NCBI RefSeq assembly: GCF_009765365.1
Contig: NZ_VTOM01000011.1
Coordinates: 62,001 to 126,000 of the forward strand
Direction of reading: 5' to 3'
DNA: 64,000 nucleotides
Source: Antarcticirhabdus aurantiaca
GTDB lineage: Bacteria; Pseudomonadota; Alphaproteobacteria; Rhizobiales; Rhizobiaceae
Shown: positions 25,593 through 35,274 of the stretch, piece by piece
Layout: the number at the start of each line of letters is the position of its first letter
Position numbering within the stretch: position 1 is the first letter of the stretch
The notes under the pieces: model-generated
What the model was told of the DNA's origin: nothing
Databases searched by the model: none
The model's input: the letters and a program-made list of their open reading frames with translations, nothing else
Position numbers and translations under genes: made by a program

Positions 25593-28226
25593 ATGTATCT
25601 GAAGTCCCTGCGCATGCGCGACTTCGCCGGCGTCGCCGAGCGCGAGGTGCCGCTCTTCGCGCCCGGGCTCAACGTCGTCGTCGGCGACAACGAGGCCGGC
25701 AAGTCGACCCTGTTGACGGCCCTGCGCGCCGCGCTCTTCCAGAAGCACCGCGGCACCAGCGAGGCGGTCAAGGCTCTATCGCCTTATGGCCGTATCGCTC
25801 GGCCCGAAATCAGCATCGAATTCGAAACGGGGGGCACGGCTTATCGCCTGTCCAAGGCCTTCATCCAGAAGCAGTCGGCGCTTCTCGAATGGACCGGCGG
25901 CCGGTTGGAGAACGACGCGGCGGAGGAGAAGCTCGCCGAGCTCTTCGGTTTCGCCCACCCGTCCAAGGGCGAGTCGAAGATCGAAGCCCATCAGGGCGCC
26001 TTCGGGCTTCTTTGGGTGGAGCAGGGGCGTGCGCCGGGCGGCATCGACCTCGGCGCGGGCCGCAACGCGGTTGCCGCGGCGCTGGAGGGCGAGGTCGGTG
26101 CGATCATCGGCGGCGAGAACGGCCGGGCGCTCATCGATGCCGCGCGCGCCATGCAGGAGCGCTTCTATACCGCGACGACGCTGAAGGACGCCAAGCACTC
26201 GCCTCTCGCGGCCGCGCGCACCGAACTTGCGGCCTTGCGCGAGGAATTGGCCGAGCGGCAGGAAAGGCGGCGGCTCTACGAGGACCGGCTGGAGCGCGTG
26301 TCGCTGCGACGCGCGAGCCTCGAAGCCTATCTCAAGGACGACGCCGTCGGGCGGGCGGAAGCCGCCCTCGCCGCCGCGCAGGCTCGTGCCCGGGCGGTCG
26401 AGTCGGTGCGCGCCGAGCATGCCGAGGCCGAGCGCGCCCTTCTTCACGCGGCAGCGCTCCTCGAGCGGGCCGAGGAGGGGCTCGCCCGCCGCCGCGATCT
26501 CGTTCGGCGCAGCGCAGATGCCGCGACAGCCGCACGAAGCGCAGAGGCGGCGCTCGCCGAGCATCGGACGGCGGCGCTCGGCGCGGGCGAGGACGCTCGG
26601 GCGGCGGCAACTCGGCGAGATGCTTCGCGCCAAGCCGCCGAGGCGGCCGAGCGCCGGCTCGGCGCGATCGAGGCAGCCCGCCGGCTTGCCAGACTGGCCG
26701 GCGAGGCGGAGCGCCTGGAGCGGCGGCTCACCCAAGCGCAGGCCATCGCTGCCCGGATCGACGCGCTGGCGCGGGACGCACGCGGTCCTTCGCTCGACGC
26801 GAAGACGCTGGAGCGGATCGAGGTCGCGGGGCGCGACGCGCGGGAAGCCGAGATTCGCCTCGCCGCCGCCTCGCCCGCCGTCGAGCTGATGCCCGATGAC
26901 GGACGAAGCGCACGCGCCGCCGACGGCGCGCGTCTGCACGGAACGCTCAAGGTCACGGGGCGGCAGGAGATCGTGCTCGATGGCTGGGGCCGCATCGCGA
27001 TCACGCCGGGCGGCGGGGCGGGGGACCTGAAGCGCGCCTTCGACGAGGCGCGCGCCGAACTCGCGCGGCGGCTCTCGGCGGCCGGCGTCGCCGACATCGA
27101 TGCCGCGCGCCTGCGCGAGCGCGAGACGCGCGAGCGTGCGAGCGCCCTCGCCGCCGCACGCAAGGAGCTCGACGCCGCGGCGCCCGAGGGACTCGCGGCC
27201 TTGCAGCGGCAAGGCTCCGAACTCTCGGCGGAGATGGCCGGCATCGGCTCGCCCGACAGCGAAGACCCCGCCTCCGTCGAGGGCGACCTCGACGAAGCCC
27301 AGGCCGATCGGCGCCGGGCACAGGACGCGATGCGGGCGGCAGAGCAGGCCCTCGAAGCGGCGCGAGCGAGCGAGGCGGCCTGGGCCGCCCGGTTGGCGCG
27401 GCTGGAAGCCGACGCCGTCCACGCCGGAGAGGCGGCGGCGAGATTGGAGGCCGAACTGCGCGCGGCCGAGGCGACGGCGCCGACGCCCACGCTGGAGGAC
27501 GCGCTCGCCGCGGCGCGCGGCGAGCGCGACCGGCGCGTCGAACTCCTCGCTCTTCGGCGGCGCACGCTCGACGAGGCGGACGCGGACGTCGTGACCCTGG
27601 ACCTCAAGCGGCGCGAAGACGCGCTCGCTCAGGTGCGTGCCAGCGTCGACGAGCTTCGCGGCGAGGTGATCCGCCTGGAAAGCGAGCTCGGCGTGCAGGG
27701 TGCGAGCGAACTTGGCGCCGAGATCGCCCGGCTCGACGGGGAGATCGCGACCCTCGCGCCGCGCGTCGATCGGCTCGATCGTCAGGCCCGAGCCTCGCGG
27801 CTCCTTCACGCGACGCTGACGCAGGCGCAGCGCGAGGCGCGGGAAAATTGGCTCGCCCCGATCCGGGCCGAAGTGGAGCCCTTTCTGCGCATGCTGCATC
27901 CCGGCACCAGCGTCGAGCTCGACGAGGCGACGTTCGACGTGCGGGTTCTCCGGCGCGGCGGCGTCGAGGAAAGCTTCGCGCGCCTTTCTCAAGGCGCCCG
28001 CGAGCAGATCGCCGTCGTCACGCGCCTCGCGCTGGCGCGACTTCTGAAGAAGGGCGGCTATCCGGCCGCCGTGATTCTCGACGATGCGCTCGTCAACACC
28101 GATGAACGACGGCTGGAGCGTATGCACCTCGTTCTGCGCAAGGCGGCGGAGAGCCTGCAGATCATCGTCCTGACCTGCCGCGAGCGGGACTTCCGCGACC
28201 TCGGCGCCCCCATCATTCGCCTCTGA
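25593..28226 (+). CDS. SbcC/Rad50-like ATPase (YhaN type, no zinc hook)
   Basis: This 877-residue SMC-like ATPase has Walker A GDNEAGKST (about 31-39), long Ala/Arg/Glu-rich coiled coils (about 200-780), the ABC signature LSQGAREQIAVVTRLAL and Walker B AVILDDALVNTDERR. ATP-driven movement of the coiled coils would gate the partner nuclease. The CxxC zinc hook that dimerises Rad50/SbcC at the coiled-coil apex is absent; the only Cys I see is near the C-terminus (LTCRERD). That is typical of the YhaN group. Confidence 0.88.
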   Translation: MYLKSLRMRDFAGVAEREVPLFAPGLNVVVGDNEAGKSTLLTALRAALFQKHRGTSEAVKALSPYGRIARPEISIEFETGGTAYRLSKAFIQKQSALLEWTGGRLENDAAEEKLAELFGFAHPSKGESKIEAHQGAFGLLWVEQGRAPGGIDLGAGRNAVAAALEGEVGAIIGGENGRALIDAARAMQERFYTATTLKDAKHSPLAAARTELAALREELAERQERRRLYEDRLERVSLRRASLEAYLKDDAVGRAEAALAAAQARARAVESVRAEHAEAERALLHAAALLERAEEGLARRRDLVRRSADAATAARSAEAALAEHRTAALGAGEDARAAATRRDASRQAAEAAERRLGAIEAARRLARLAGEAERLERRLTQAQAIAARIDALARDARGPSLDAKTLERIEVAGRDAREAEIRLAAASPAVELMPDDGRSARAADGARLHGTLKVTGRQEIVLDGWGRIAITPGGGAGDLKRAFDEARAELARRLSAAGVADIDAARLRERETRERASALAAARKELDAAAPEGLAALQRQGSELSAEMAGIGSPDSEDPASVEGDLDEAQADRRRAQDAMRAAEQALEAARASEAAWAARLARLEADAVHAGEAAARLEAELRAAEATAPTPTLEDALAAARGERDRRVELLALRRRTLDEADADVVTLDLKRREDALAQVRASVDELRGEVIRLESELGVQGASELGAEIARLDGEIATLAPRVDRLDRQARASRLLHATLTQAQREARENWLAPIRAEVEPFLRMLHPGTSVELDEATFDVRVLRRGGVEESFARLSQGAREQIAVVTRLALARLLKKGGYPAAVILDDALVNTDERRLERMHLVLRKAAESLQIIVLTCRERDFRDLGAPIIRL

Positions 28227-28301
28227 AACGTCCGCCGAGGGGCCGGAAAGGGCCACAAACCGCCTCCGGGCTGGCTTGTGGCAGGAATTTGTTCACAAAG
28301 A

Positions 28302-28316
28302 TTAACGGGCCGTAAA
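28302..28316 (+). promoter_or_regulatory. CtrA-like box upstream of the porin gene
   Basis: TTAA-CGGGCCG-TAAA matches the CtrA consensus TTAA-N7-TTAA with one mismatch. It lies about 200 bp before the porin start in the 290-bp gap. A functional role is uncertain. Confidence 0.3.
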
Positions 28317-28516
28317 CGGAAAAGTGGCGCCGCCGCAACAGCGGTGTGTCCAAAGCGTCCCATGCCGGGCCGGCGGGCGTTTCTTGGATTGCGGAAAAAA
28401 CCGCGGCGGATATTGTCGGTTTCAGGAAGAGCGAGGGGGACACTTTGCTCTTTCCGACAGATTGGGGGCGGGGAGACACCCGGTCCTAGCCTAGAAAATT
28501 GACTGGAGGTCAGGAC

Positions 28517-29758
28517 ATGAACATCAAGAGCCTTCTGCTCGGCTCTGCTGCGGCCCTCGTCGCAGTCACCGGCGCCCGCGCTGCCGATCCGATCGCTGTT
28601 GAGGCGGATCCGGTCGAGTACGTCCGCGTTTGCGACGTCTACGGCACCGGCTTCTTCTACATCCCCGGCACCGAGACCTGCCTGCAGATCTCCGGCTACG
28701 CCCGCCTCCGTTATGAGGTTGTCGGCGAGCAGGAGAACTTCGAAGGCGACGACTACACCGCCGGCACCCGCGTCCGCGGCCGCATCAACTTCGATGCCCG
28801 CGAAGAGACCGAGTACGGCACGCTGCGCGGCTTCGTCCGCCTGCAGGCCACCAACCGCTTCGGCAACGACGCCCGCTTCATCAACGAAGACGGCATCCTC
28901 GTTGACAGCGGCAGCAACGCTGACGCCGCCGTCGGCCTCGACCTCGCCTACATCCAGCTGGGCGGTCTGACCATCGGTTACCTCGACTCGCTCTGGGCCG
29001 AGCGCGACGGTCTGCTCACCGACACCGACTGGTCGGTCGGCGACGACAAGGCCAACCGCATCTCCTACACCTTCACCTCGGAAGGCTTCTCGGCGGCCCT
29101 GTCGCTCGAAGACGACGGCTCGGGCGACTTCGCTCCGGACGTGGTCGGTCAGCTGGCCTACGAGAGCGGCGTGTTCTCGGCCTACGTGTCGGGTGTCTAC
29201 GACGAGCAGAACGACGTGTTCGGCGACGTCGCCTTCACCAACGGCGTGATCACCGGCGGCGCCGTGTTCGCCGATGAGGACGACGACAACGGCGACGGCG
29301 CTTTCGTCGTCAAGGCCGGCGCCTCGCTCAAGGACCTCCTCGTCGAGGGTTCGGAGCTCAAGGTCGAGGGTCACTACGCCTTCGATCCGTCGCGCTACGC
29401 CGCGTTCGACTACGTCACCACCTTCGGTGCCTACGGTTCGGACAACCTCCCGAGCTTCGCGATCCCGATCGAGAAGCAGATCGGTCTCGGCTACAGCCAG
29501 GCCGTCGGTCCGTTCGGCGTCGCCGTGTCGGGCGTCATCGGTAACACCTTCGACGTCTACTCCTTCAACACCGTCACCCAGGACGTCGTGAACGTCGGCT
29601 CGACCGACTTCTACGCTCTCGGCCTGAACGTCGGCTACGAAGTCACCAACAACTTCTCGATCCTCGGCGAAGTCACCTACCGTGACCTCGACCTGCCGGG
29701 CGACGTCGAGGACTTCGACCAGACCACCGGTTTCGTCGAGTTCCTCCGCACCTTCTAA
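28517..29758 (+). CDS. Rhizobial-type outer membrane porin
   Basis: The 413-residue precursor has a signal peptide (MNIKSLLLGSAAALVAVTGARA) and the typical rhizobial porin opening YVRVCDVYGTGFFYIPGTETCLQ; the two cysteines of that segment probably pair. Alternating beta strands with acidic loops (ADEDDDNGDG) follow, ending in FLRTF with the C-terminal aromatic needed for BAM assembly. It forms trimeric channels for small hydrophilic solutes. Codon choice is strongly biased, suggesting high expression. The RBS is GGAGGT, and a strong terminator follows. Confidence 0.94.
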   Translation: MNIKSLLLGSAAALVAVTGARAADPIAVEADPVEYVRVCDVYGTGFFYIPGTETCLQISGYARLRYEVVGEQENFEGDDYTAGTRVRGRINFDAREETEYGTLRGFVRLQATNRFGNDARFINEDGILVDSGSNADAAVGLDLAYIQLGGLTIGYLDSLWAERDGLLTDTDWSVGDDKANRISYTFTSEGFSAALSLEDDGSGDFAPDVVGQLAYESGVFSAYVSGVYDEQNDVFGDVAFTNGVITGGAVFADEDDDNGDGAFVVKAGASLKDLLVEGSELKVEGHYAFDPSRYAAFDYVTTFGAYGSDNLPSFAIPIEKQIGLGYSQAVGPFGVAVSGVIGNTFDVYSFNTVTQDVVNVGSTDFYALGLNVGYEVTNNFSILGEVTYRDLDLPGDVEDFDQTTGFVEFLRTF

Positions 29759-29784
29759 TCGTCGACCGACGGTTCGAAACTTGG

Positions 29785-29810
29785 AAGGCCGGGCGGTATC
29801 GCCCGGCCTT
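29785..29810 (+). terminator. Intrinsic terminator of the porin gene
   Basis: The stem AAGGCCGGGC / GCCCGGCCTT with a short loop (GGTATC) begins 26 bp after the porin stop and is followed by CTTCGTTTGT, a partial T-run. Confidence 0.85.
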
Positions 29811-29922
29811 CTTCGTTTGTGCGGATGGGATCGATCGTGATCGCCGGGTGGAAACCGGAGCCGAGTCCGGACGTTCGAATCAATGCGATCGAACGAAGGG
29901 GCTCGGAGGAGGAGGATCGACG

Positions 29923-30270
29923 ATGACCCAGACGAAGGACGGCGGCCGCGGCAAGCGAGCAGCCCCGAGACATCCCCGGCCGACCCAGGATCCACTGGCC
30001 GAAAAGCACCGCTCCGCGCACTTCGACAAGAACTGGCGCACGGTGAACTACGCCAAGCTGTCGCCGACGGACGCCGCGAGCGAGCCGCTCCCCAACCATT
30101 GCCGCCAATCGGATCTTCTGCGCGACGACTGGAGTCCCACCGGACCGGGCGAGGCGGGAGAGCCTTACGTCGCTAAGTTCGGGAGCTTCGTCGGCGGCCC
30201 CTTCCACGCCGAGGTCGTACGGCTGCCGGAATCCGACCGGAGCGTCCGCTCCAGACCGGTCAAAGGCTGA
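29923..30270 (+). CDS. Conserved-looking hypothetical protein
   Basis: This 115-residue hydrophilic protein begins MTQTKDGGRGKRAAPRH and follows an excellent RBS (GGAGGAGGA, 7 nt). The N-terminus is basic; the middle contains HFDKNWRTVNYAKL and NHCRQSDLLRDDWSP. There is no signal peptide, membrane segment or known motif. It is convergent with the alpha/beta hydrolase gene, 3 bp apart. The strong RBS supports a real gene; I cannot assign a function. Confidence 0.55.
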   Translation: MTQTKDGGRGKRAAPRHPRPTQDPLAEKHRSAHFDKNWRTVNYAKLSPTDAASEPLPNHCRQSDLLRDDWSPTGPGEAGEPYVAKFGSFVGGPFHAEVVRLPESDRSVRSRPVKG

Positions 30271-30273
30271 GTC

Positions 30274-31221
30274 TCAGGCGTCGGTGCGGGGAGGTGGGGT
30301 GGCGTCGACCTTGTCCGCGAACCGCCCGATCGCTTTCGGAAGTTCGGCGGTTTCGAGAAGCGGCGCGTGGCCCTGGCCCGGCACCGTGACGGCGACGAGA
30401 TCGGGGTGACGCGCGGCCATCGCGCGAAGCGTGTGGTCCGAGAACAGGCGCGAGTGTTCGCCCCGGATCGCGAGGATCGGGACGTTCCCCAAGGCATCGA
30501 ACAACGGCCAGAGTTCGGGAAGCGGGTTGTCCGCCGAGATCGCCCGAAGCCCGTCGGCCAAGCGCGGATCGTAATCGGCGAGGATGCCGGTGCCGTCCGG
30601 CGCCGCCCGGAAGATCGCCCAGGCCATGCGCTGGCGGTCGGCCCGCGTCAGGGCGGGGAAGTCGGCGCCGTTGATCCGGTCGATCGCGGCGAGGGCCGCA
30701 TCCCAGTCCGGCAGGACGGGCGTCGCGCCGACATAGGCCTTGATCGCGAGGAGCCCCTCGATCTCGAGCTTCGGCCCGGCATCGTTCATGACCGCGCCGG
30801 CGATGAGGTGCGGGTGCGAAGCCGCGAGAAGGTGCGTGATGAGCGCGCCGCGCGAGGTTCCGACGACGATCGCCCGTCCGATCCCGAGGCGATCGAGACC
30901 CGCGACGACGTCGCCCGCCTCCACCGGCAGCACGTAGGTCGCGGCGTCCGCCGCCCGTTGGGACGCGCCGCGCCCCCGATAATCGAAGCACACGACCCGG
31001 CGATGCGGCTGGAGTGCGCGAATCGCCAGCGCAAAGGCGTGGAAGTCGCGCGAGTTGCGGGTGAGGCCGGGAAGACAAACGAGCGGCAGACCCGTCAAGC
31101 CTGCGTCCGCACGGCCGGGATAGTCGCGGCCGGCAAGCCGAAGCCCGTCCGCGCTGTTGAACGCGAACGGGCTGTAGCCGGTATCCGGCGGCAGGTCGGG
31201 AAAGGGTGCGGCCGTCGGCAC
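30274..31221 (-). CDS. Alpha/beta hydrolase
   Basis: The 315-residue serine hydrolase has the oxyanion-region CLPGLTRNSRDF, FDYRGRGASQ and the nucleophile elbow VVGTSRGALI (Ser in GTSRG). The catalytic Asp probably lies near LAIRGEHS, and the His is in VPGQGHAPLLE. The start is GTG at 31221, 5 bp after the stop of the lytic transglycosylase gene, so the two are likely co-transcribed. The substrate is unknown. Confidence 0.85.
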   Translation of the reverse strand: MPTAAPFPDLPPDTGYSPFAFNSADGLRLAGRDYPGRADAGLTGLPLVCLPGLTRNSRDFHAFALAIRALQPHRRVVCFDYRGRGASQRAADAATYVLPVEAGDVVAGLDRLGIGRAIVVGTSRGALITHLLAASHPHLIAGAVMNDAGPKLEIEGLLAIKAYVGATPVLPDWDAALAAIDRINGADFPALTRADRQRMAWAIFRAAPDGTGILADYDPRLADGLRAISADNPLPELWPLFDALGNVPILAIRGEHSRLFSDHTLRAMAARHPDLVAVTVPGQGHAPLLETAELPKAIGRFADKVDATPPPRTDA

Positions 31222-31226
31222 GCCGC

Positions 31227-33428
31227 TCAGCCGCGCCGGCCGTAGCGCAGGTCGCGCTCGATGTCGAAGCCGGCGCCGAGGCGGATCTTGTAGACCTGAT
31301 AGTTCTCCATCACGCGCTGAACGTAGTTGCGCGTTTCGGTGAAGGGAATGGACTCGATCCAGTCGACGACCTCGTCGATCGACTTGCCGCGGGGGTCGCC
31401 GAAGCGCTCGATCCACTCGCGGGCGCGGCGTGGGCCCGCATTGTAGGCTGCGAAAGTCAGGACATAGGACCCGTTGAACTGGTCGATCTGCTGGCCGAGA
31501 TACTTCGATCCGAGGAAGGCGTTGTAGGACACGTCCGACAGGAGCCGACCCTCGGAGTAGGACAGGCCGGCCTGACGGGCGAGGGATTTCGCCGTGCCGG
31601 GCATCAGCTGCAGAAGGCCGAGGGCGCCGACGGGCGACTTGGCGCGCGGGTTGAAGGCGCTTTCCTGGCGCGCGATGGCGTAGGCGAGCGCCTTGCCGGA
31701 GGCCGAGATATTGGCATCGGACGGAATGACGCCGGTCGGGAAGGCGAGGGCGGGCGCGTCGACGCCGTTGCCGTAGGCGATCTTGCCGACGGCGAGCGCG
31801 AGGTGGTGGTCGCCGCGGCGCTCGGCCATGCCCGACAGGAGCGCCAGTTCGCCCGGGCTCTGCAGCTCGTCGGCGAGCGAGCGGTAGAGGCTGTCGGCAC
31901 GCCAATCGGAGCCGATCTGCTCCAGGCGCTTGATCGCGCGCACGGCCTCGCGGCTTTCGAATCGCTGGCGCTCGGCGCTGCTCGGCTTGGGGAAGCTGAT
32001 CGGGCCGGGCTGGCGGCCGAGCTTGGCCGCCGCGAGCTGGCCGTAGAAGGTCGCGCCGTGGCTGGCGGCGCGGGCGTAGTACTGGCCGGAATTGCCCGGT
32101 CCGCCGGCCTCCGCCGCGCGGCCCAGCCAGTAATAGGCGCGGGCTTGGCTGAGCGGCCGGCTGGAGGCCTTGGCAATGGCGGCGAAGTGCTTGGCGGCGG
32201 TGCCGGGATCGCGCAGGCTGCGCAGGGCGTACCAGCCGGCGTGGAACTCCGCCTCCACCGATTCGGTCTGGCCGATCGCCGAATGGGACGCGACGAGGCG
32301 GTAGGCCTCGCGCGCCTTGCCGAGTTCCATCAGGTCGCGGGCGACGATGCGCCGCTCGTTCCACCAGGCGTCGGGATCGATCTGGGCGCCGGGATCGCGC
32401 GTCGCGGCCATGAGCACGGCTGCCGCGTCCTGCACGTTGCCGGTCTTGCGCAGGTATTCGGCGCGGGCGAACTGATAGCTCGGATCGGCGTGCTGGTTGG
32501 CCGGCACCGCCGCGAGGCGGGCCTTCATGTTCTCGCCGCGGATCACGGCGGCGCGTGCCCGGAACAGCGTTTCGGCGTTGGCGAGCTTGGCCACGCGCTC
32601 GGCGTCGGAGACGCGGTCGGCGTAGAGCAGCCGCTCCATGCGGTACTTGTGGTCGGCCTTGGTGAGCAGGGTGCCGAATGTCTTCAGCATCTGCGCCTCG
32701 GTCGAGCGGTCCATGCGCTCGATCCGCCAGAAGGAGGACACGAGCTGCGCCGCTTTTCGCGACTCGCCGACGCCGAGATAGGCGCGGGCGAGCGCCATCG
32801 CGCCTTCCGGGGTCTGCGGCGGCGAGCCGCGGAAGGCGCCGATGACCTCGGAGGGCGAGCGCTGCTCGCGCCAGAGCGCACGCTCGGAATTGGCGCGCAG
32901 CGTCTTCAGGCCCGGCCAGGCGGACAGGTCCTGCGCGGCGGCGGCGATCTCGGCGGCCGGAACGTCCGAGCCGCCCTTCAGGGCGATCGCCCAGGTGAGG
33001 ATGTGCCGGTCGAGCGAGCCGGGCGCCATGCCGTCGCGCATGGCGCGGGCCTTGCGCACCGCACCGTCGGACAGGGCCTGGAGACCGCTCTTCAGGTCGC
33101 CGCGAATGGGGGCGAGCGCGCCGTTGCGGGCGCCCAGGCCGACGATCGAGGCGGTGAAGGCGCTCGAATTGTCGGGCATCGGCGGGGCGCCGCGCGAGGG
33201 CGCCGGGGCGCCGGCCGTGGCGGCGATCGCGGCCAAGGGCTGCGCCGCCGGAGCGCCCGCATCGCCGAAGCGGCCGGGATCGACGGTCACGCCGGCGCCC
33301 AGGCCCGCATCGCCGGGCCGCGACGAGGGCGTCGGGATGAAGCCCTGCTGGCCCTGTGCCGAGGAGGCGAGCAGCGCCAGGACGGCGGTCGACAGGACGA
33401 TGCGGCGGACGGTGGTCGTTGCGGCCAT
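31227..33428 (-). CDS. Soluble lytic murein transglycosylase (Slt-type)
   Basis: The 733-residue exported protein has a signal peptide (ends ASSAQG), a long helical superhelical domain of TPR-like repeats (about 90-560) and a C-terminal SLT domain. Catalytic Glu589 lies in ARQESAFNP, followed by GALGLLQLMPGTAKSLA and YVLTFAAYNAGP. It cleaves peptidoglycan glycan strands to 1,6-anhydro products. The place beside dapA is typical of Hyphomicrobiales and links it to cell-wall turnover. Confidence 0.92.
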   Translation of the reverse strand: MAATTTVRRIVLSTAVLALLASSAQGQQGFIPTPSSRPGDAGLGAGVTVDPGRFGDAGAPAAQPLAAIAATAGAPAPSRGAPPMPDNSSAFTASIVGLGARNGALAPIRGDLKSGLQALSDGAVRKARAMRDGMAPGSLDRHILTWAIALKGGSDVPAAEIAAAAQDLSAWPGLKTLRANSERALWREQRSPSEVIGAFRGSPPQTPEGAMALARAYLGVGESRKAAQLVSSFWRIERMDRSTEAQMLKTFGTLLTKADHKYRMERLLYADRVSDAERVAKLANAETLFRARAAVIRGENMKARLAAVPANQHADPSYQFARAEYLRKTGNVQDAAAVLMAATRDPGAQIDPDAWWNERRIVARDLMELGKAREAYRLVASHSAIGQTESVEAEFHAGWYALRSLRDPGTAAKHFAAIAKASSRPLSQARAYYWLGRAAEAGGPGNSGQYYARAASHGATFYGQLAAAKLGRQPGPISFPKPSSAERQRFESREAVRAIKRLEQIGSDWRADSLYRSLADELQSPGELALLSGMAERRGDHHLALAVGKIAYGNGVDAPALAFPTGVIPSDANISASGKALAYAIARQESAFNPRAKSPVGALGLLQLMPGTAKSLARQAGLSYSEGRLLSDVSYNAFLGSKYLGQQIDQFNGSYVLTFAAYNAGPRRAREWIERFGDPRGKSIDEVVDWIESIPFTETRNYVQRVMENYQVYKIRLGAGFDIERDLRYGRRG

Positions 33429-33763
33429 GGCTCTTTCCGGGTCTTCAAGTCGCGCGGCGGGGAAGGGGGGACGTCCTCCGCCGCCTGCGTGTCGAATTCG
33501 CCTCGCCCCGGCCGGGCTTCGGCATCATGGTTCGCAAAGTTCTCACGAACGCGCTTAAGAACTCCTAATCCGGGGTCGCGGCGCCAATGACGATGATGTC
33601 AACGAAGCGTCAGCGACGTCCCGGCTTTCCCATGCCGCGTGGCGTCCCTCGTCTTGTGCGAGGAATCCGGCTTCACTAAGGTGCCGCGCCCACGGGACCC
33701 TCGTCGATGCCCCGCCTCGACCGTCCCGGGCCAACGCTCAAAGACCGAACACAAGAGAGACTC
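33429..33763. other. Divergent promoter region, slt / dapA
   Basis: These 335 bases contain no supported gene. They include the short dyad GTTC-TCAC-GAAC near 33539-33550 and a stretch less rich in G+C around 33540-33570. They should hold promoters for both the leftward transglycosylase gene and rightward dapA. Confidence 0.5.
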
Positions 33764-34660
33764 GTGGAAGCGAAGACGATCTTCAAGGGCTCCATGCCGG
33801 CGCTCGTCACCCCGTTCGAGGCGGACGGCCGTCTCGACGAGGCGGGCGTCCGCGCCCTTGTCGAGTGGCAGATCAACGAGGGCTCCCACGGCCTCGTTCC
33901 CGTCGGCACCACGGGCGAGAGCCCGACGCTGTCCCACGACGAGCACAAGCGCGTCGTCGAGCTGACCGTCGAGACGGCCAAGGGCCGCGTGCCGGTGATC
34001 GCGGGCGCGGGCTCCAACAACACGGCCGAGGCGATCGATCTCGCCCGCTTCGCGGAAGGGGCGGGGGCCGACGCGCTTCTCGTCGTCACGCCCTATTACA
34101 ACAAGCCCAACCAGCGCGGCCTCTACGGCCATTACGCCGCGATCGCAAAGGCGGTCAGCCTGCCGATCATCATCTACAACATCCCGCCGCGCTCGGTGAT
34201 CGACATGAGCGTCGAGACCATGGCGCGCCTCCACGCCGACTTCCCGACCATCATCGGCGTGAAGGACGCGACCGCCAAGCTCGACCGCGTGTCGGACCAG
34301 CGTCTCGCCTGTGGTCCCGACTTCGTCCAGCTTTCCGGCGAGGACGGCACCGCGCTCGGCCACATCGCCCATGGCGGCCACGGCTGCATCTCGGTGACGG
34401 CGAACATCGCGCCGCGGCTGTGCGCCGAGTTCCAGGAAGCCTGCCTCGCGGGCGACTTCGCGCGCGGTCTGGCGCTCCAGGACCGTCTCTACCCGCTCCA
34501 CAAGGCGATCTTCATCGAGCCGGGCCTGTGCGGCGTGAAGTACGCGCTGTCGCGCATCGGCAAGGGCCGCAACGTCGTGCGCTCGCCGCTCGTGCCGATC
34601 GAGCGCTCGACCGAAGAGGCCATCGACGCCGCGCTTCGCCACGCCGGCCTCCTGAATTGA
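33764..34660 (+). CDS. dapA: 4-hydroxy-tetrahydrodipicolinate synthase
   Basis: The 298-residue enzyme condenses pyruvate with aspartate semialdehyde, the first committed step of lysine and meso-diaminopimelate synthesis. The Schiff-base lysine is Lys167 (IIGVKDAT) and the catalytic Tyr is Tyr138 ([10 protein letters not shown]). Thr49/Thr50 lie in GTTGESPTL, and [11 protein letters not shown] is present. I take GTG 33764 as start: AAGAGAG lies just upstream and the length then matches the family. An upstream ATG (33707) would add 19 non-conserved residues. Confidence 0.94.
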   Translation: MEAKTIFKGSMPALVTPFEADGRLDEAGVRALVEWQINEGSHGLVPVGTTGESPTLSHDEHKRVVELTVETAKGRVPVIAGAGSNNTAEAIDLARFAEGAGADALLVVTPYYNKPNQRGLYGHYAAIAKAVSLPIIIYNIPPRSVIDMSVETMARLHADFPTIIGVKDATAKLDRVSDQRLACGPDFVQLSGEDGTALGHIAHGGHGCISVTANIAPRLCAEFQEACLAGDFARGLALQDRLYPLHKAIFIEPGLCGVKYALSRIGKGRNVVRSPLVPIERSTEEAIDAALRHAGLLN

Positions 34661-34722
34661 AAGCGGCCGGTCCGCGCATCAGATAAGGGGGGCGGGACGC
34701 GCCCCGCGCCCCCCGGAGTTCC

Positions 34723-35202
34723 ATGTCCAAGAAGCCCGAACCGAACCAGAAGGTCGCCGCCGAGAACCGCCGCGCCCGCTTCGACTACGAGATCATCGAC
34801 ACGATCGAGGCCGGCCTTGCCCTGACCGGCACGGAGGTGAAGTCGCTGCGCACCGGCAAGGCCTCGATCGGCGAGTCCTACGCGACGGAGGAGGGGGGCG
34901 AGCTCTGGCTCATCAACTCCAACCTTCCCGAATATCTCCAGGCCAACCGGTTCAACCACGAGCCCAAGCGCCGGCGCAAACTCCTGGTTCATGCCAAGCA
35001 GCTGAACCGCCTCGCCGGCGCCGTGCAGCGCGACGGCATGACGCTCGTGCCCCTGCGCATCTACTTCAACGAGAAGGGCCGGGCGAAGCTGCTGCTGGCG
35101 CTCGCCAAGGGCAAGAACGCGCCCGACAAGCGCGAGAGCCAGAAGGAACGCGACTGGAACCGCCAGAAGCAGCGCATCATGAAGGACGCCCGGCGCGATT
35201 GA
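34723..35202 (+). CDS. smpB: SsrA-binding protein SmpB
   Basis: The 159-residue protein binds tmRNA and brings it to stalled ribosomes in trans-translation. It shows the SmpB core [28 protein letters not shown], the central beta-barrel motif and the basic tail [19 protein letters not shown] that forms a helix in the ribosomal mRNA channel. The GGAG of the RBS lies 4 nt before ATG. It follows dapA by 62 bp, a conserved neighbour order in related genomes. No ssrA gene is seen in the window. Confidence 0.95.
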   Translation: MSKKPEPNQKVAAENRRARFDYEIIDTIEAGLALTGTEVKSLRTGKASIGESYATEEGGELWLINSNLPEYLQANRFNHEPKRRRKLLVHAKQLNRLAGAVQRDGMTLVPLRIYFNEKGRAKLLLALAKGKNAPDKRESQKERDWNRQKQRIMKDARRD

Positions 35203-35274
35203 TCGCATCGCGCGCTTGATTTTCCCGCCGCGCAGGCGAACCATGCGGTCGTGTCGCATGGCGAGGAGGCGCGC

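Noticed and set aside
34687-34714. GGGGGGCG / CGCCCCCC hairpin between dapA and smpB
   Set aside because: It has a stem of 8 bp but no T-run. It directly precedes the smpB ribosome-binding site, so it is more likely a leader structure or chance than a terminator.
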